Assembly (NCBI GenBank): GCA_024398135.1
Contig: CP073750.1
Location: 248,001-312,000, forward strand
Direction: 5' to 3'
DNA length: 64,000 bases
Source of the DNA: a bacterium SCSIO 12643
GTDB lineage: Bacteria; Bacteroidota; Bacteroidia; Flavobacteriales_G; Salibacteraceae
A program made the position numbers and the translations under genes. The notes beneath the pieces were generated by a model. That model saw nothing but the letters and a program-made list of their open reading frames with translations. It was not told the origin of the DNA and did not search any database. Shown here piece after piece: positions 9,229 to 19,600 of the stretch (positions are counted from its first letter, which is position 1; each line of letters opens with the position of its first letter).

Positions 9229-12200
9229 CGGGAAACTAAAACTACCATTCCCACGTAATCTTCGATCATTCCATTAAATCGTTTTACGCTGATTTTATAG
9301 GAAAACACAGAGTTGTGCGCTGTGATTCTACCATTTACTCTTCCATCCCATCCCTGGTTAAGGTCGGTTGTTTCATAGACCTGTACTCCCCATCTATCAA
9401 AGATGCGCATGTACACCAATTCTTTAATACCATAAGTTACAGGCATAAATAAATCATTATCTCCATCCCAATTAGGTGTAAACGAATTTGGGATGTATAC
9501 TGAAAAATCTTCTTCTACGTGTACAAAAAATGAGGTGTCACTAACAAAACACATATTGGTATCCTGATACGTGAGGGTGTATACGGTTGGTGTAGTAGGT
9601 GATACCAACGGTTCCGCACAATCACTACAACTTGCTGAGTTTGCCGGATTCCAGGAATAAAGCAACGGCATATTTGAAGACATATACACCTGATAATCTC
9701 CTCCAATAAAAATTGAGGTATCTGACGGGAAGAATAAAATTTGTGGTTTATGTTGTACTATAATTTCAACCGTATCGGTATTCTGACATAGGTTAGAATC
9801 CGTTGCAGTAACCACATATTGAATATCGCTGGTAGGCGTAGTAACCGGATTTTTAATATTCGGATTATCTAACCAGGTATTCGGTCCCCATTGATAGGTC
9901 AATCCGGCAGGATTCGCATTTAATTGGTAACTGTCTCCAATACATACTGCTTTATCATCAATAGCCTGAACATCAGGAAGCGGGAAAACTTCAATTATAT
10001 GCGTAGAAGTATCTGAACACTGCGTTTGCGAATCCCATGCAACCAATTTAATTTCATGCATTCCTGCAGAATCTAAATGAAATCCGGTTGTAAAATTTGT
10101 TGAGACCTGATTCCCATTTAAAAACCATCTCCAACTATCTTCACCAAAAGATTGATTAATAACCCCTAAACTTAAAGGGACACATCCATCATCTTGTGAC
10201 GTTAAAAAGTGTGATTCCACATGATCCACTTCCAAAATAATACTATCACTTTTCTGACATAAACCGGAAGAATCAGCATATAAAAGAATGATTGGATAAT
10301 TTCCGGGTTGGGTATACATATGTCCTATCATAGATTGAGGGTATGATGATGTATCGACTACTCCATCTCCAAAATCCCAGGTAAATAATCGTGCTCCAGA
10401 GTTATTTATGGCATCAAAGAATACGGTATCTCCCACACAACCAATTGCCGGATTCACTGTAATATTAGCCACAGGACCTCCTATATTTATAAAATTAGGT
10501 TTCGTAATTGTATCTGTACATCCATAGGTTGTTTTCACTACCAAAGTCACATCATACTGTCCCGGGTTATTATATAAGTTCTGTGCGGTAGTCCCACTTA
10601 GCGTAACAAAATTCGGTGAATCACCAAAGTTCCAGGTCCATGTAGCTCCATTCTGAACAATACTGGAATCCGTAAACATGACACTGGCCGGGTAACAAGT
10701 CGCAACGGTAGGATTTGCGATAAAATTTGCTATCGGTAAACTTTGAACATCAATATTTTGAGGCATTACATAAGTCGAATCACAACCCATCCCGTCAGTT
10801 ACGGTTAAAGAAACAGTATAGTTTCCTGAAGAATAGGCATGTTGCGGTTGATATAATGTACTGGTGGTCCCATCTCCAAAATCCCAGAAATAAGTAAAAT
10901 TCGTTCCTGTGGGTGCACTATGGAAATATGCTGAATCTCCGTCACATAGTAGATTATTGACTACTGCAAAGCTCGCTGGTGGCTGGGTAGTATGAATGTA
11001 ATTCGTTTTTTCATGTTCGTTAGTACACCCGAAAGTATCTACCACTATCAATTCTACATCATAAGTATTATTGAGTACTCCATCATAAATATGCAACGGA
11101 TGTTGCAACGAAGAGGTTGAGCCATCCCCAAATTTCCAATGCCATGAGACAATGTTTGTATCAGTAACGGTCAAATCAGTAAACTGTACCGGTAACGGAT
11201 CACAACCAGAAGTAGGATTTCCGACAAAATCAACCACCGGGTGATATACGAATATATCATTGACCAATGTATCCGTACAGTCGTTTTGGTCACGTACAAC
11301 TGCAAATACATGATTTAATCCGGGTTGCGTAAACGTAAACTGATTATTGGTAAAACCCGAGGAATATGCCGTATCTGTATTGAATCCCCACCGGACATCT
11401 CCCAATGCATTTATAGACGAACCTGTATTAAAAAACACTACATCGCCCTTACAAATAGTGGTATCAGAATTCGTTAATATACCTTCTAAAAACCGTATAG
11501 CCAGTTCGACTTCTGCGTCCTGCCAACAGCCGGTAGTAGAGTCATAGACGGTTAAAATAGCCATATAATTGGAGTCCACAGGAGGATATAAATGTGATGT
11601 ATTCCAATTCACAGAATCTATAGTAGAACTATCTCCAAAATCCCACCAAAAGCTTGTTCCACCAAGCGCATGAGGAACAAATGTCATCAGGTTTGGTGTG
11701 TCACAATTTATAATATTATCAAATCCAATGACGGGACCTGAAATATGTATAATCGAGTCAATGGTAATAGTATCCTTACATCCGTTATAAGATGCCACTA
11801 ATGACACACTCATATATCCGGTATCCAAAAATAAATGGGCAGGTTCAAAATCACTTGAAGAAGTTCCATCTCCAAAGTCCCAGAAGTATTCATCCAATAA
11901 ATTGGTATCTTGTGATAGGTTAATAAAATTAACGGTATCAGAACCACATGCGACTATGGTATCAATAGTGAAATTAGCAGTTTGGACAGACCCTACCTCT
12001 ATCCATACCTGATAATTGGTTGTACAGCCATCTACAGAAATAACAGTCAATTCTACCTGATACTCCCCAGGGTTCATAAAAGTGTGATTTGGAGAGAAAC
12101 TATAATCTAGCGGAGAACCATCCGCAAAATCCCAAATAGTACTGTCTATTGAAGCTACTGGTGTTGTTAAATTAGTGAAGTCAACATAAAGCGGTGCACA

Positions 12201-13583
12201 TCCATTTGACACACTGGGCGTGAAATAAGCCTGAGTAATTTCAATAGTGTCATTGGCGGGTATGACAGCCATACTTTTACAACCATTTGCTGTAGTCACC
12301 ACTAAAGTATCATCAAATATACCTTCTCCGTAATACGTATGTGATGGGTTTTGTACATCACTAGAATCTCTTGGATATCCAGGATGAGTTCCAAAATACC
12401 ACTTCCATTCCACAATATTTCCAATAGACTGGTCTACAAAATTTGCTATTAAAAATGGTTCACATGAGAAATTTGGCGATGACGTAAAAGCAGCCTGAAC
12501 ATATTCCACCACAATATCTTGTGTTACTGTATCATCACAATTCAATCCTGCACTTGAAATCAAAGTCACGGTATAGGTACCTGGAGTCGTGTAGATATGA
12601 TCTACCACAGGACCAAAATCTGTAGAACCATCTCCGAAATCCCAATAAAAGTTACTTCCACCATTTGAAATATTGGTCATCGTAGTGGGTACCCCCGGAC
12701 AAGTAGTATCAGGAATATCCATTGCTGCCTGAATACTTCCAATCCATACGTAGTTTGGTATGGACAAGGTATCTGTACAACCTAGTGTGTTTGTCACAAT
12801 TAATTCCACATCATATCCCCCTGGTTGTGTAAAGGTGGATGTTACTGTAGGTGTGGTATAACTTGTACCGTCAATCGTCCAATTATAAGTTAATGTTCCG
12901 GTACCCGTTGATGAATTCAAAAAATTGACCGTTAAGGGAGGGGCGCATGCCGTTGCTGATCCCGTTGTATAAAAATTTGCACTTGGTTGCGGATGTACAT
13001 TCACAAGGTTAGGCTGCACACTTGTAGAACTACAACCTAGCGTATCAGTAACGATAAGTGTCACAGAATATGTTCCCGCATTGGCATAAACATGCGTTTG
13101 ATTTTGACCACTTACGATTGGGGTTCCATCATCAAAATCCCATTTCCAGGAGGAGATAGGTGCATTTGAAGGAATAGATAAATCCGTGACTTGAAATGGA
13201 AATGGCGCACAACCGGTTACCGTTGGCTGAAAAGTAAAAGCCGCATTTGGAGCCGCTAAAACATGAATGTAAGCTGCTTTGGTGATGCTAACCGTATCCA
13301 CCCCATCAGAAACGGTAAGCGTTACAGTATAAGTACCCGAAGAATTATAAGCCGCAGAAGGGTTCATATTATTCCCAACAGCTGTATTTCCATTGCCAAA
13401 ATCCCAGTGGCGATAAACTATTCCACCGGTGGACAAATCATTAAAATCTGCGATAAAGGGTACACATCCCACGGTAGAATCCGCATCAAAATCAGCCACA
13501 ATTTGAGCATAAGAAACCTCTACTGTAAAATACAGCAATAGCATTACCAACAACCTTTGAGTATAGCTATATATTTGGCTCAT
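9225..13583 (-). CDS. Giant PKD-repeat secreted protein with type B T9SS sorting domain
   Basis: 1452 residues. A signal peptide (about 1-26, ending SYAQ) is followed by about fourteen tandem PKD-like Ig domains, each with a variant of the WDFGDGT core (for example HWDFGNGN, YWDFGDGST, FWDFGDGTT, HWKFGDGST), spaced about 85-100 residues. Two further Ig-like modules follow, with CIGDSYQLNA and CSDCAEPLVSP. The C-terminal 90 residues (VYIPNSFTPNWDGDND, then MRIFDRWG) are the gliding-motility-associated, type B T9SS sorting domain. The protein is therefore probably exported by T9SS and surface-attached or released; PKD arrays of this sort act as spacers or adhesins. It ends against ribH, sharing a four-base stop overlap. 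No enzyme domain was seen. Confidence 0.93.
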   Translation of the reverse strand: MSQIYSYTQRLLVMLLLYFTVEVSYAQIVADFDADSTVGCVPFIADFNDLSTGGIVYRHWDFGNGNTAVGNNMNPSAAYNSSGTYTVTLTVSDGVDTVSITKAAYIHVLAAPNAAFTFQPTVTGCAPFPFQVTDLSIPSNAPISSWKWDFDDGTPIVSGQNQTHVYANAGTYSVTLIVTDTLGCSSTSVQPNLVNVHPQPSANFYTTGSATACAPPLTVNFLNSSTGTGTLTYNWTIDGTSYTTPTVTSTFTQPGGYDVELIVTNTLGCTDTLSIPNYVWIGSIQAAMDIPDTTCPGVPTTMTNISNGGSNFYWDFGDGSTDFGPVVDHIYTTPGTYTVTLISSAGLNCDDTVTQDIVVEYVQAAFTSSPNFSCEPFLIANFVDQSIGNIVEWKWYFGTHPGYPRDSSDVQNPSHTYYGEGIFDDTLVVTTANGCKSMAVIPANDTIEITQAYFTPSVSNGCAPLYVDFTNLTTPVASIDSTIWDFADGSPLDYSFSPNHTFMNPGEYQVELTVISVDGCTTNYQVWIEVGSVQTANFTIDTIVACGSDTVNFINLSQDTNLLDEYFWDFGDGTSSSDFEPAHLFLDTGYMSVSLVASYNGCKDTITIDSIIHISGPVIGFDNIINCDTPNLMTFVPHALGGTSFWWDFGDSSTIDSVNWNTSHLYPPVDSNYMAILTVYDSTTGCWQDAEVELAIRFLEGILTNSDTTICKGDVVFFNTGSSINALGDVRWGFNTDTAYSSGFTNNQFTFTQPGLNHVFAVVRDQNDCTDTLVNDIFVYHPVVDFVGNPTSGCDPLPVQFTDLTVTDTNIVSWHWKFGDGSTSSLQHPLHIYDGVLNNTYDVELIVVDTFGCTNEHEKTNYIHTTQPPASFAVVNNLLCDGDSAYFHSAPTGTNFTYFWDFGDGTTSTLYQPQHAYSSGNYTVSLTVTDGMGCDSTYVMPQNIDVQSLPIANFIANPTVATCYPASVMFTDSSIVQNGATWTWNFGDSPNFVTLSGTTAQNLYNNPGQYDVTLVVKTTYGCTDTITKPNFINIGGPVANITVNPAIGCVGDTVFFDAINNSGARLFTWDFGDGVVDTSSYPQSMIGHMYTQPGNYPIILLYADSSGLCQKSDSIILEVDHVESHFLTSQDDGCVPLSLGVINQSFGEDSWRWFLNGNQVSTNFTTGFHLDSAGMHEIKLVAWDSQTQCSDTSTHIIEVFPLPDVQAIDDKAVCIGDSYQLNANPAGLTYQWGPNTWLDNPNIKNPVTTPTSDIQYVVTATDSNLCQNTDTVEIIVQHKPQILFFPSDTSIFIGGDYQVYMSSNMPLLYSWNPANSASCSDCAEPLVSPTTPTVYTLTYQDTNMCFVSDTSFFVHVEEDFSVYIPNSFTPNWDGDNDLFMPVTYGIKELVYMRIFDRWGVQVYETTDLNQGWDGRVNGRITAHNSVFSYKISVKRFNGMIEDYVGMVVLVSR

Positions 13584-13720
13584 TTAGAATAATCTAGGTA
13601 TAGGACGTATTAATAATTAATATAGTTGGCTGGATATCGAAATATTTGTCAATATAAAATAAATAGACGGACCTTCCAAAAATGATTTGGAACTAGACTA
13701 TCTCGGAACTTTCAAACCTT

Positions 13721-13728
13721 TACATTTG
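13721..13728 (+). promoter_or_regulatory. -7 promoter box abutting the rlmL-like start
   Basis: TACATTTG matches TAnnTTTG and ends only four bases before the ATG at 13733. Transcription would begin at or near the start codon, predicting a leaderless mRNA. Confidence 0.55.
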
Positions 13729-13732
13729 CGCT

Positions 13733-14914
13733 ATGAATGTGAAGAAAATTTTTGATCCCAAATCTGAACAAACTATTGCCGTTACTACTCTTTACGGGTT
13801 AGAAGAACTACTTGCAGATGAAATAAAACAGCTCGGTGCAAAAAATGTTGAAGTAGGAAATCGTGTAGTACATTGTTCTGGAAATCTGAAATTTATTTAC
13901 AAGTCGTGTCTTCAGCTGAGGCATGCACTTCGCGTATTGGTTTATTTAGATGAATTTGAAGCATTCAACCCTGATCAATTATATGAAAAGGCGTATAACC
14001 TGAGTTGGGAAGATTTTATGGGTCATCAAAGCACTTTCGCTATTCATTACACGGTCAATTCTAAACACTTTACGCATACCAAATACGCTTCTTTAAAATT
14101 AAAAGACGCTATAGTAGATCGTATTCGTCAAAAAAGCGGGCAACGTCCTTCTATTGATAAGGATCGTCCGGATTATCAGTTTTTCCTGCATATTTCAGAT
14201 GAGTTTGTAAGTATTTATTTAGACGCTTCCGGTCCGACTTTAAATCGTAGAGGTTATCGAGAAGAAACAGTCGAAGCTCCTTTAAATGAAACCTTAGCAG
14301 CTGCTTTGGTTCGTTTAACGAAATGGGATGGTTCAGTTCCTTTAATTGACGGGATGTGTGGTTCTGGTACAATTCCAATCGAAGCAGTATATCAAGCCCG
14401 AAGAATTCCTTCGCAATGGTATCGTTCAAGATTCGGTTTTAATACCTGGAAAAACTTCGACAAAGATCTCATGTCTGAGGTTAGAAATGAAGCTAAATCT
14501 GCGGTAAAAGATTTGAAAGTTCCAGTATATGCCAGTGATATTTCCGATGTATCTCTTGCTTCAACAAATCACAATGTCAGAAATGCACGTTGCGATAAAC
14601 ATATAACTTCACAACTATCGGCATTTAAGGATTTAAAAAAGAAAGAAGATCAAGGGGTCATCATTATTAATCCGCCTTATGGAGAACGATTGACTCCTGA
14701 AGATATCAATCGTCTTTACAAAGAAATTGGGGATACATTAAAACAAAACTTTCAGGGTTGGGACGCCTGGATTATCACCTCAAATAAAGATGCTTTAAAA
14801 CATATTGGATTGCGTACCAGCAAACGAATTAAGCTATATAACGGACCTTTGGAAACCCGGTTTGTACATTATGAATTATATCGTGGATCCAAAAAAGCCA
14901 ATAAACAACATTAA
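13733..14914 (+). CDS. THUMP-domain class I rRNA methyltransferase, RlmL-like
   Basis: 393 residues. An N-terminal ferredoxin-like/THUMP RNA-binding part (about 10-160) precedes a Rossmann methyltransferase of the UPF0020 type. Motif I is seen as DGMCGSGTIPIEA and the amino-methyltransferase signature as INPPYGERL. This matches the N-terminal half of E. coli RlmL, which makes m2G2445 in 23S rRNA; the RlmK half is absent, as in many non-proteobacterial homologues. The exact target base is inferred. There is no alternative upstream Met. The gene overlaps the convergent XRE gene by four bases at the stops. Confidence 0.9.
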   Translation: MNVKKIFDPKSEQTIAVTTLYGLEELLADEIKQLGAKNVEVGNRVVHCSGNLKFIYKSCLQLRHALRVLVYLDEFEAFNPDQLYEKAYNLSWEDFMGHQSTFAIHYTVNSKHFTHTKYASLKLKDAIVDRIRQKSGQRPSIDKDRPDYQFFLHISDEFVSIYLDASGPTLNRRGYREETVEAPLNETLAAALVRLTKWDGSVPLIDGMCGSGTIPIEAVYQARRIPSQWYRSRFGFNTWKNFDKDLMSEVRNEAKSAVKDLKVPVYASDISDVSLASTNHNVRNARCDKHITSQLSAFKDLKKKEDQGVIIINPPYGERLTPEDINRLYKEIGDTLKQNFQGWDAWIITSNKDALKHIGLRTSKRIKLYNGPLETRFVHYELYRGSKKANKQH

Positions 14915-15387
14915 GAGTTTCGATCGGGGAACTTCTTTTTAAGAAGTTTCTCCTTCCATTTATCACCGAAAAAATCAAAATTGCTGATTCCATATATCAC
15001 AAAAAATACAGACCAGGAAAAAAGCATCCACCCAATTACGGTCCATGACATATCTCCTCGAATTACGCTAATCACCGGATAAATTAAACTCAAAACTGCC
15101 CACATAACCCATTGATATAATCCCTTAATGCTCTGAATATACTTCTCCTCTTTTTCTTTTTGAGCTGTGCCATCAGTATCCTGCTCAACAATCTCAATTT
15201 CAAATACCGCAGACAATGCCTTAATAGATTCTAATCCGGCTTTATGATCATGTTCTATTCTCTGAATGGTACGCACACTCAACCCCGTCATTTCAGCCAA
15301 CTGTTCTTGAGACCATTGTCTTTCTTGTCTCATCTTTTTGATCAAAGAGAGAAAGACTTCTTTGCTATATGTTTTCATACTTTTCAT
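14911..15387 (-). CDS. XRE-family HTH regulator fused to a 2TM domain
   Basis: 158 residues. The N-terminal third (about 8-70) is a Cro/CI-type helix-turn-helix with MRQERQWSQEQLAEMTGLSVRTIQRIE. An acidic linker then leads to a C-terminal module with two membrane helices (about 95-115 and 120-140) ending FFGDKWKEKLLKKKF, which looks like the Bacteroidota '2TM' domain. The DNA-binding part should therefore be held at the inner membrane. Two in-frame starts, 15387 and 15378, cannot be separated. The target is unknown; autoregulation is a guess. The gene is divergent from nothing and converges on the rlmL-like gene. Confidence 0.85.
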   Translation of the reverse strand: MKSMKTYSKEVFLSLIKKMRQERQWSQEQLAEMTGLSVRTIQRIEHDHKAGLESIKALSAVFEIEIVEQDTDGTAQKEKEEKYIQSIKGLYQWVMWAVLSLIYPVISVIRGDMSWTVIGWMLFSWSVFFVIYGISNFDFFGDKWKEKLLKKKFPDRNS

Positions 15388-15395
15388 TTCTCCAA

Positions 15396-15403
15396 CAAAA
15401 GTA
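15396..15403 (-). promoter_or_regulatory. -7 promoter box for the XRE-2TM gene
   Basis: On the minus strand this reads TACTTTTG, matching TAnnTTTG, eight bases before the ATG at 15387. Confidence 0.5.
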
Positions 15404-15495
15404 TTTACAACTGCTTTTTTGCTCTAAGCATCTACACGACAGCCACCCGACAAACAGGTGACATCAACTAAAAATCAACCCCTTGCAGTCCCTGA

Positions 15496-16542
15496 TTATT
15501 TGCTACTCAAATCATTCTCGACACTCAATCTTGCCAAAGGAGCATTCCCTTTTGAAGCAAAATCTCCAGACAGGAATTTTAAATACGCAGTAATTGCAAT
15601 CATTGCCCCATTATCAGTCGTATATTCCATTTTAGGAATAAATACATTCCAGGATTTTGATTTTTGAAGATCTAATAAACCTCTTCTTAAACCACTATTT
15701 GCAGATACTCCACCTGCTACAGCTACATTCTTAATTCCAGTTTCCCTTACGGCACGTTTAACCTTTCCCAATAATGTTTCTACGATGGTATACTGAACCG
15801 AAGCACAGATATCTGCTTTATTTTTATTAATAAAGTCCGGATTTTTGGCGATTTCCTTTTGCAGAAAATATAGAACTGAAGTCTTTAATCCACTAAAACT
15901 AAAATTTAACCCCTGCATTTTTGATCTTGGAAATTCAAAAGCATCCGGATTACCTTCTTGTGCATATTTATCAATCAAAGGCCCTCCCGGATAAGGTAAT
16001 CCCATGATTTTAGCAATTTTATCAAATGCTTCTCCGGCTGCATCATCTTGCGTTTGACCTAACAATTCCATATCAAAATGATTGTTCACTTTTACGATTT
16101 GGGTATGTCCTCCCGAAACCGTTAAACATAAAAATGGGAATTCAGGAATATTTGATGAACCATCAGATTCTGTAATAAAATGAGCCAAAATGTGCGCTTG
16201 CATATGATTCACTTCAATCAAAGGAATGTCTAAACTCATAGACAATCCTTTAGCAAATGAACTTCCAACCAATAATGAACCTAATAAACCCGGACCACGC
16301 GTATAGCCTATAGCGGATATCTCTTCCACTTTAACATCCGCCTTTTTCAGAGCCATTTCCACAGTTGGAACAATGTTTTGTTGATGCGCTCTGGAAGCCA
16401 GTTCCGGAACAACTCCTCCAAACTCTTCATGTACGGTTTGACCGGAAATTACGTTTGAACATCGTACACCATCTTTTATAACTGCAACGGAGGTATCATC
16501 GCACGAAGACTCTATTCCTAATATGATAATTGGTGCACTCAT
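15496..16542 (-). CDS. tsaD: tRNA N6-adenosine threonylcarbamoyltransferase TsaD
   Basis: 348 residues, normal for the family. TsaD transfers the threonylcarbamoyl group from threonylcarbamoyl-AMP to A37 of ANN-reading tRNAs, working with TsaB and TsaE. Visible are the ASKHA nucleotide-binding start GIESSCDDTSVA, the metal-binding HMQAH (His 113 and 117) in the family signature, the GGHTQ loop near 160, AGGVSAN near 280 and the C-terminal YTTDNGAMIA metal site. It is a single gene on the minus strand, divergent from the TamB-like gene with about 65 bases between the two starts. Confidence 0.98.
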   Translation of the reverse strand: MSAPIIILGIESSCDDTSVAVIKDGVRCSNVISGQTVHEEFGGVVPELASRAHQQNIVPTVEMALKKADVKVEEISAIGYTRGPGLLGSLLVGSSFAKGLSMSLDIPLIEVNHMQAHILAHFITESDGSSNIPEFPFLCLTVSGGHTQIVKVNNHFDMELLGQTQDDAAGEAFDKIAKIMGLPYPGGPLIDKYAQEGNPDAFEFPRSKMQGLNFSFSGLKTSVLYFLQKEIAKNPDFINKNKADICASVQYTIVETLLGKVKRAVRETGIKNVAVAGGVSANSGLRRGLLDLQKSKSWNVFIPKMEYTTDNGAMIAITAYLKFLSGDFASKGNAPLARLSVENDLSSK

Positions 16543-16547
16543 TTAAT

Positions 16548-16555
16548 TAATTTTG
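16548..16555 (+). promoter_or_regulatory. -7 promoter box for the TamB-like gene
   Basis: TAATTTTG matches TAnnTTTG and predicts a transcript starting near 16561, downstream of the divergent tsaD start. This places the whole missing-start region of the TamB-like gene inside the mRNA. Confidence 0.5.
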
Positions 16556-16607
16556 CAAACGATTTTAGCCAGTAGTTTTTGGCACTATTTTTAAAGAAAA
16601 CAAAACT

Positions 16608-19600
16608 ATCAAAAAAGTCCTCAAAATACTTAAGTACATTGCAATTGTACTCGTCCTGTTCATTCTTTTGATACAGTTCTTTTTGTGGACCTCCTTTGGG
16701 CAGACTCTAATTGCAAAACAAGCAGCATCCTATCTTGAAAAAAAACTCAATACTGTAGTTCAGGTGGATAAGGTGGACATCAGCTTTTTTAAATTTATTC
16801 GATTAGAGAAACTCTATATTGAAGATTTACAACATGATACTTTGTTTTATATCGATAATCTGGATGCTGAAATAGAGTCTTTTGATTTCAAAGAGGACAC
16901 TACGCTACTCCAATTTGGGCTGGTTCAAATTGATCAACCGGTATATAATCTTCAACAAACTATTGATAGTCAGCATACCAATTTGGCTTTTTTAATCGAT
17001 GCTTTTTCATCTAATGACACGACCTCAAGTGGCATGAATATTCTGATAAATGCTTCGAACATTATCGTCACCAACGGACACTTTATCTGGGATAATGATA
17101 ACTATGAGGTAATTCCATTTGGTGTGGATTGGAACCATATTGAATTGAATCAGATTAATTTGGATGTGACCAACTTTAAAATGGTCAATGATTCATTTAA
17201 CGGACACTTTGATACCTTTTCCTGGTCAGAAAGGTCTGGATTCGTATTAGATCATTTTTATGGAGATGCGATTTTCAGTCCAACCACTACTCAGGTGGAA
17301 AACTTAAAGATTAAAACCCCGTACTCTGATTTAGCATTAGATCTCGAGTATACTTACGATTCCATAGCTTCATATGCCGAATTTATTGATCAGGTATATA
17401 TGCAATACAAACTGGACACCTCTATCATCAACTTTAAAGACATCGCTTATTTTGCTCCTCCTTTGGAAGGCTTAGATTATGAAGTAACCGTATTTGGAAA
17501 AGAGCGTGGCCCGGTAAGTGATATGAAATTTCAGGATATTTTTCTGCAATATGGTGAAGCGACTACACTCTATGGGAGAATTTTCATTGTAGGATTACCG
17601 GATTTTGAGTCTACATCATTCACCTGCAAATTCAAACATCTTAGTAGTAATTACAATGATTTAACCTCGATAAAGGCCTATCCATTTAATGAAGGTAAAC
17701 AATTGGAAATCCCACACTTTCTGAATAATGCAGGCACCATTGATTTTAAAGGGAATTTCACTGGATTCTATAATGATTTTGTAACCTATGGGACTTTTAA
17801 ATCCGATAAAGAGATCATCAATACCGACTTACAACTGGCGCAAGAAGAATCCGGGACAGTAAGGTATAGTGGAGCCATTAAAACCACGAATTTTGATTTA
17901 GCGCGAATCATGAATAAACAAGATTTATTAGGCAAGGTCAGTATGGATATTCAGGTTAAAGGAGAAAACCTGGCCTTTGAAAAAATGGATCTGGAAGTGG
18001 AAGGAAAAGCATCTCGATTTGATTTTATGGGGTACACCTATAAGGATATCACATTTGATGGTACCATTATCGACCAAACCATTAAAGGGCTTTTGGACAT
18101 TGTAGATACCAATGTGAATCTCTCATTTGATGGCAGCATTGCTTTGGGGGGTGAAGTTCCCCGATATGAATTCTCCTCAAAAATTGAACATCTTCGCCCA
18201 GGACAACTTCATTTAATGGATAAAGACAGTTCTTCAACGGTGAGTACCGAAGTGGTCTTTAACTTCCAGGGAGATTCCTTTGACAATGTATTGGGTCGAG
18301 CGGGATTACGAAATTTCCATTATGTTGAAAATGGAAAACCGGTAACGTTGGAAAAAGTAGATTTTCTGGCATTTACTACCGGTAAGGACAAAACACTAGC
18401 GCTTAGTTCCGATAACATGACCATGCAAATCACAGGACAATTTTACTTTAAGGAACTACTCAAATCTCTTAATTATGTGATCTATAAATGGCTCCCTTCT
18501 GTTTATAGTGAACCACAAATCAAACCTGAAACTGTAGAGAATTTCCATTTGGTTTTAAAAGCCAAAAAATTCAGTGGGTTCTCTGCTATATTCATTCCAC
18601 AGGTTACATTCAAAAGTGATCTGAATATCGATTTCTCATTCAATTCTGAAGCAGAAGAGATTGAACTTTTAGCCAACTCTTCTCGAATGAATCTCATAGG
18701 TCAGGATGTTGCAGACCTGGATTTAAATGCAAAACTTACCACAGATACTTTTAACTTAAAAGCACGAATTGGTTCTGTATTGTTTACAGATAGTAACTAC
18801 ATCGAGAACTTTAATGTGAAGGCCGAAGCCATAGAAAACTTAATTCAATCCAACTTACATTGGGATAATTATCTGGATTCAAATAGAAATGCAGGTGATA
18901 TCAATTTTGACCTACAATTTATTGATCCTGAAAACTTCCAAATAGGGTTTACAGATTCCTGGGTAACCATCAAGGATACACTTTGGGCGCTGCATGATTC
19001 CAGTGAAATCATCAAACGCCAAAAAGAATATGTATTTAATGATGTGATGTTGGCGCAAAGCTATCAAAGCTTTAGGCTTAATGGTTTTATTAGTGAAGAC
19101 CCAGAAAAAGAATTAGAAATTGAAGTAGACAGTTTTAACCTGAAATTCCTCAACCCGTTATTCAATAAATACAACATTCATACTGAGGGTATTGTGGACG
19201 GCTCTACCATACTTAAAGATGTATATAATGATATTCGTCTCTACTCCAATTCTAATTTTAAAGACCTGACATTCAATCACCAAAAATTAGGTTCAGGTCA
19301 TCTTAAATCAGAATGGGATGCTGAAAATGAAAAGTTCGATCTGGACTTAAACTTCGAAAATGATACTTTAAAAACCATTTCTTTGGACGGATCTTACTAC
19401 CCTAAAAGAAAGGAAAACAAATTGGATGTTAAACTCTCATTAGATCATTTTCCAGCAAATGTTGTAGAACCGTTTTTTACCGAATTTATTGATCAGGTCT
19501 CCGGAACCGTTAATGGGACAGCCAGTTTAACAGGCACTTTTAATGAGCCTGTACTCCAGGGTAACTTCACGCTCAATGAAGTAAAAACCAGAGTGATTTA

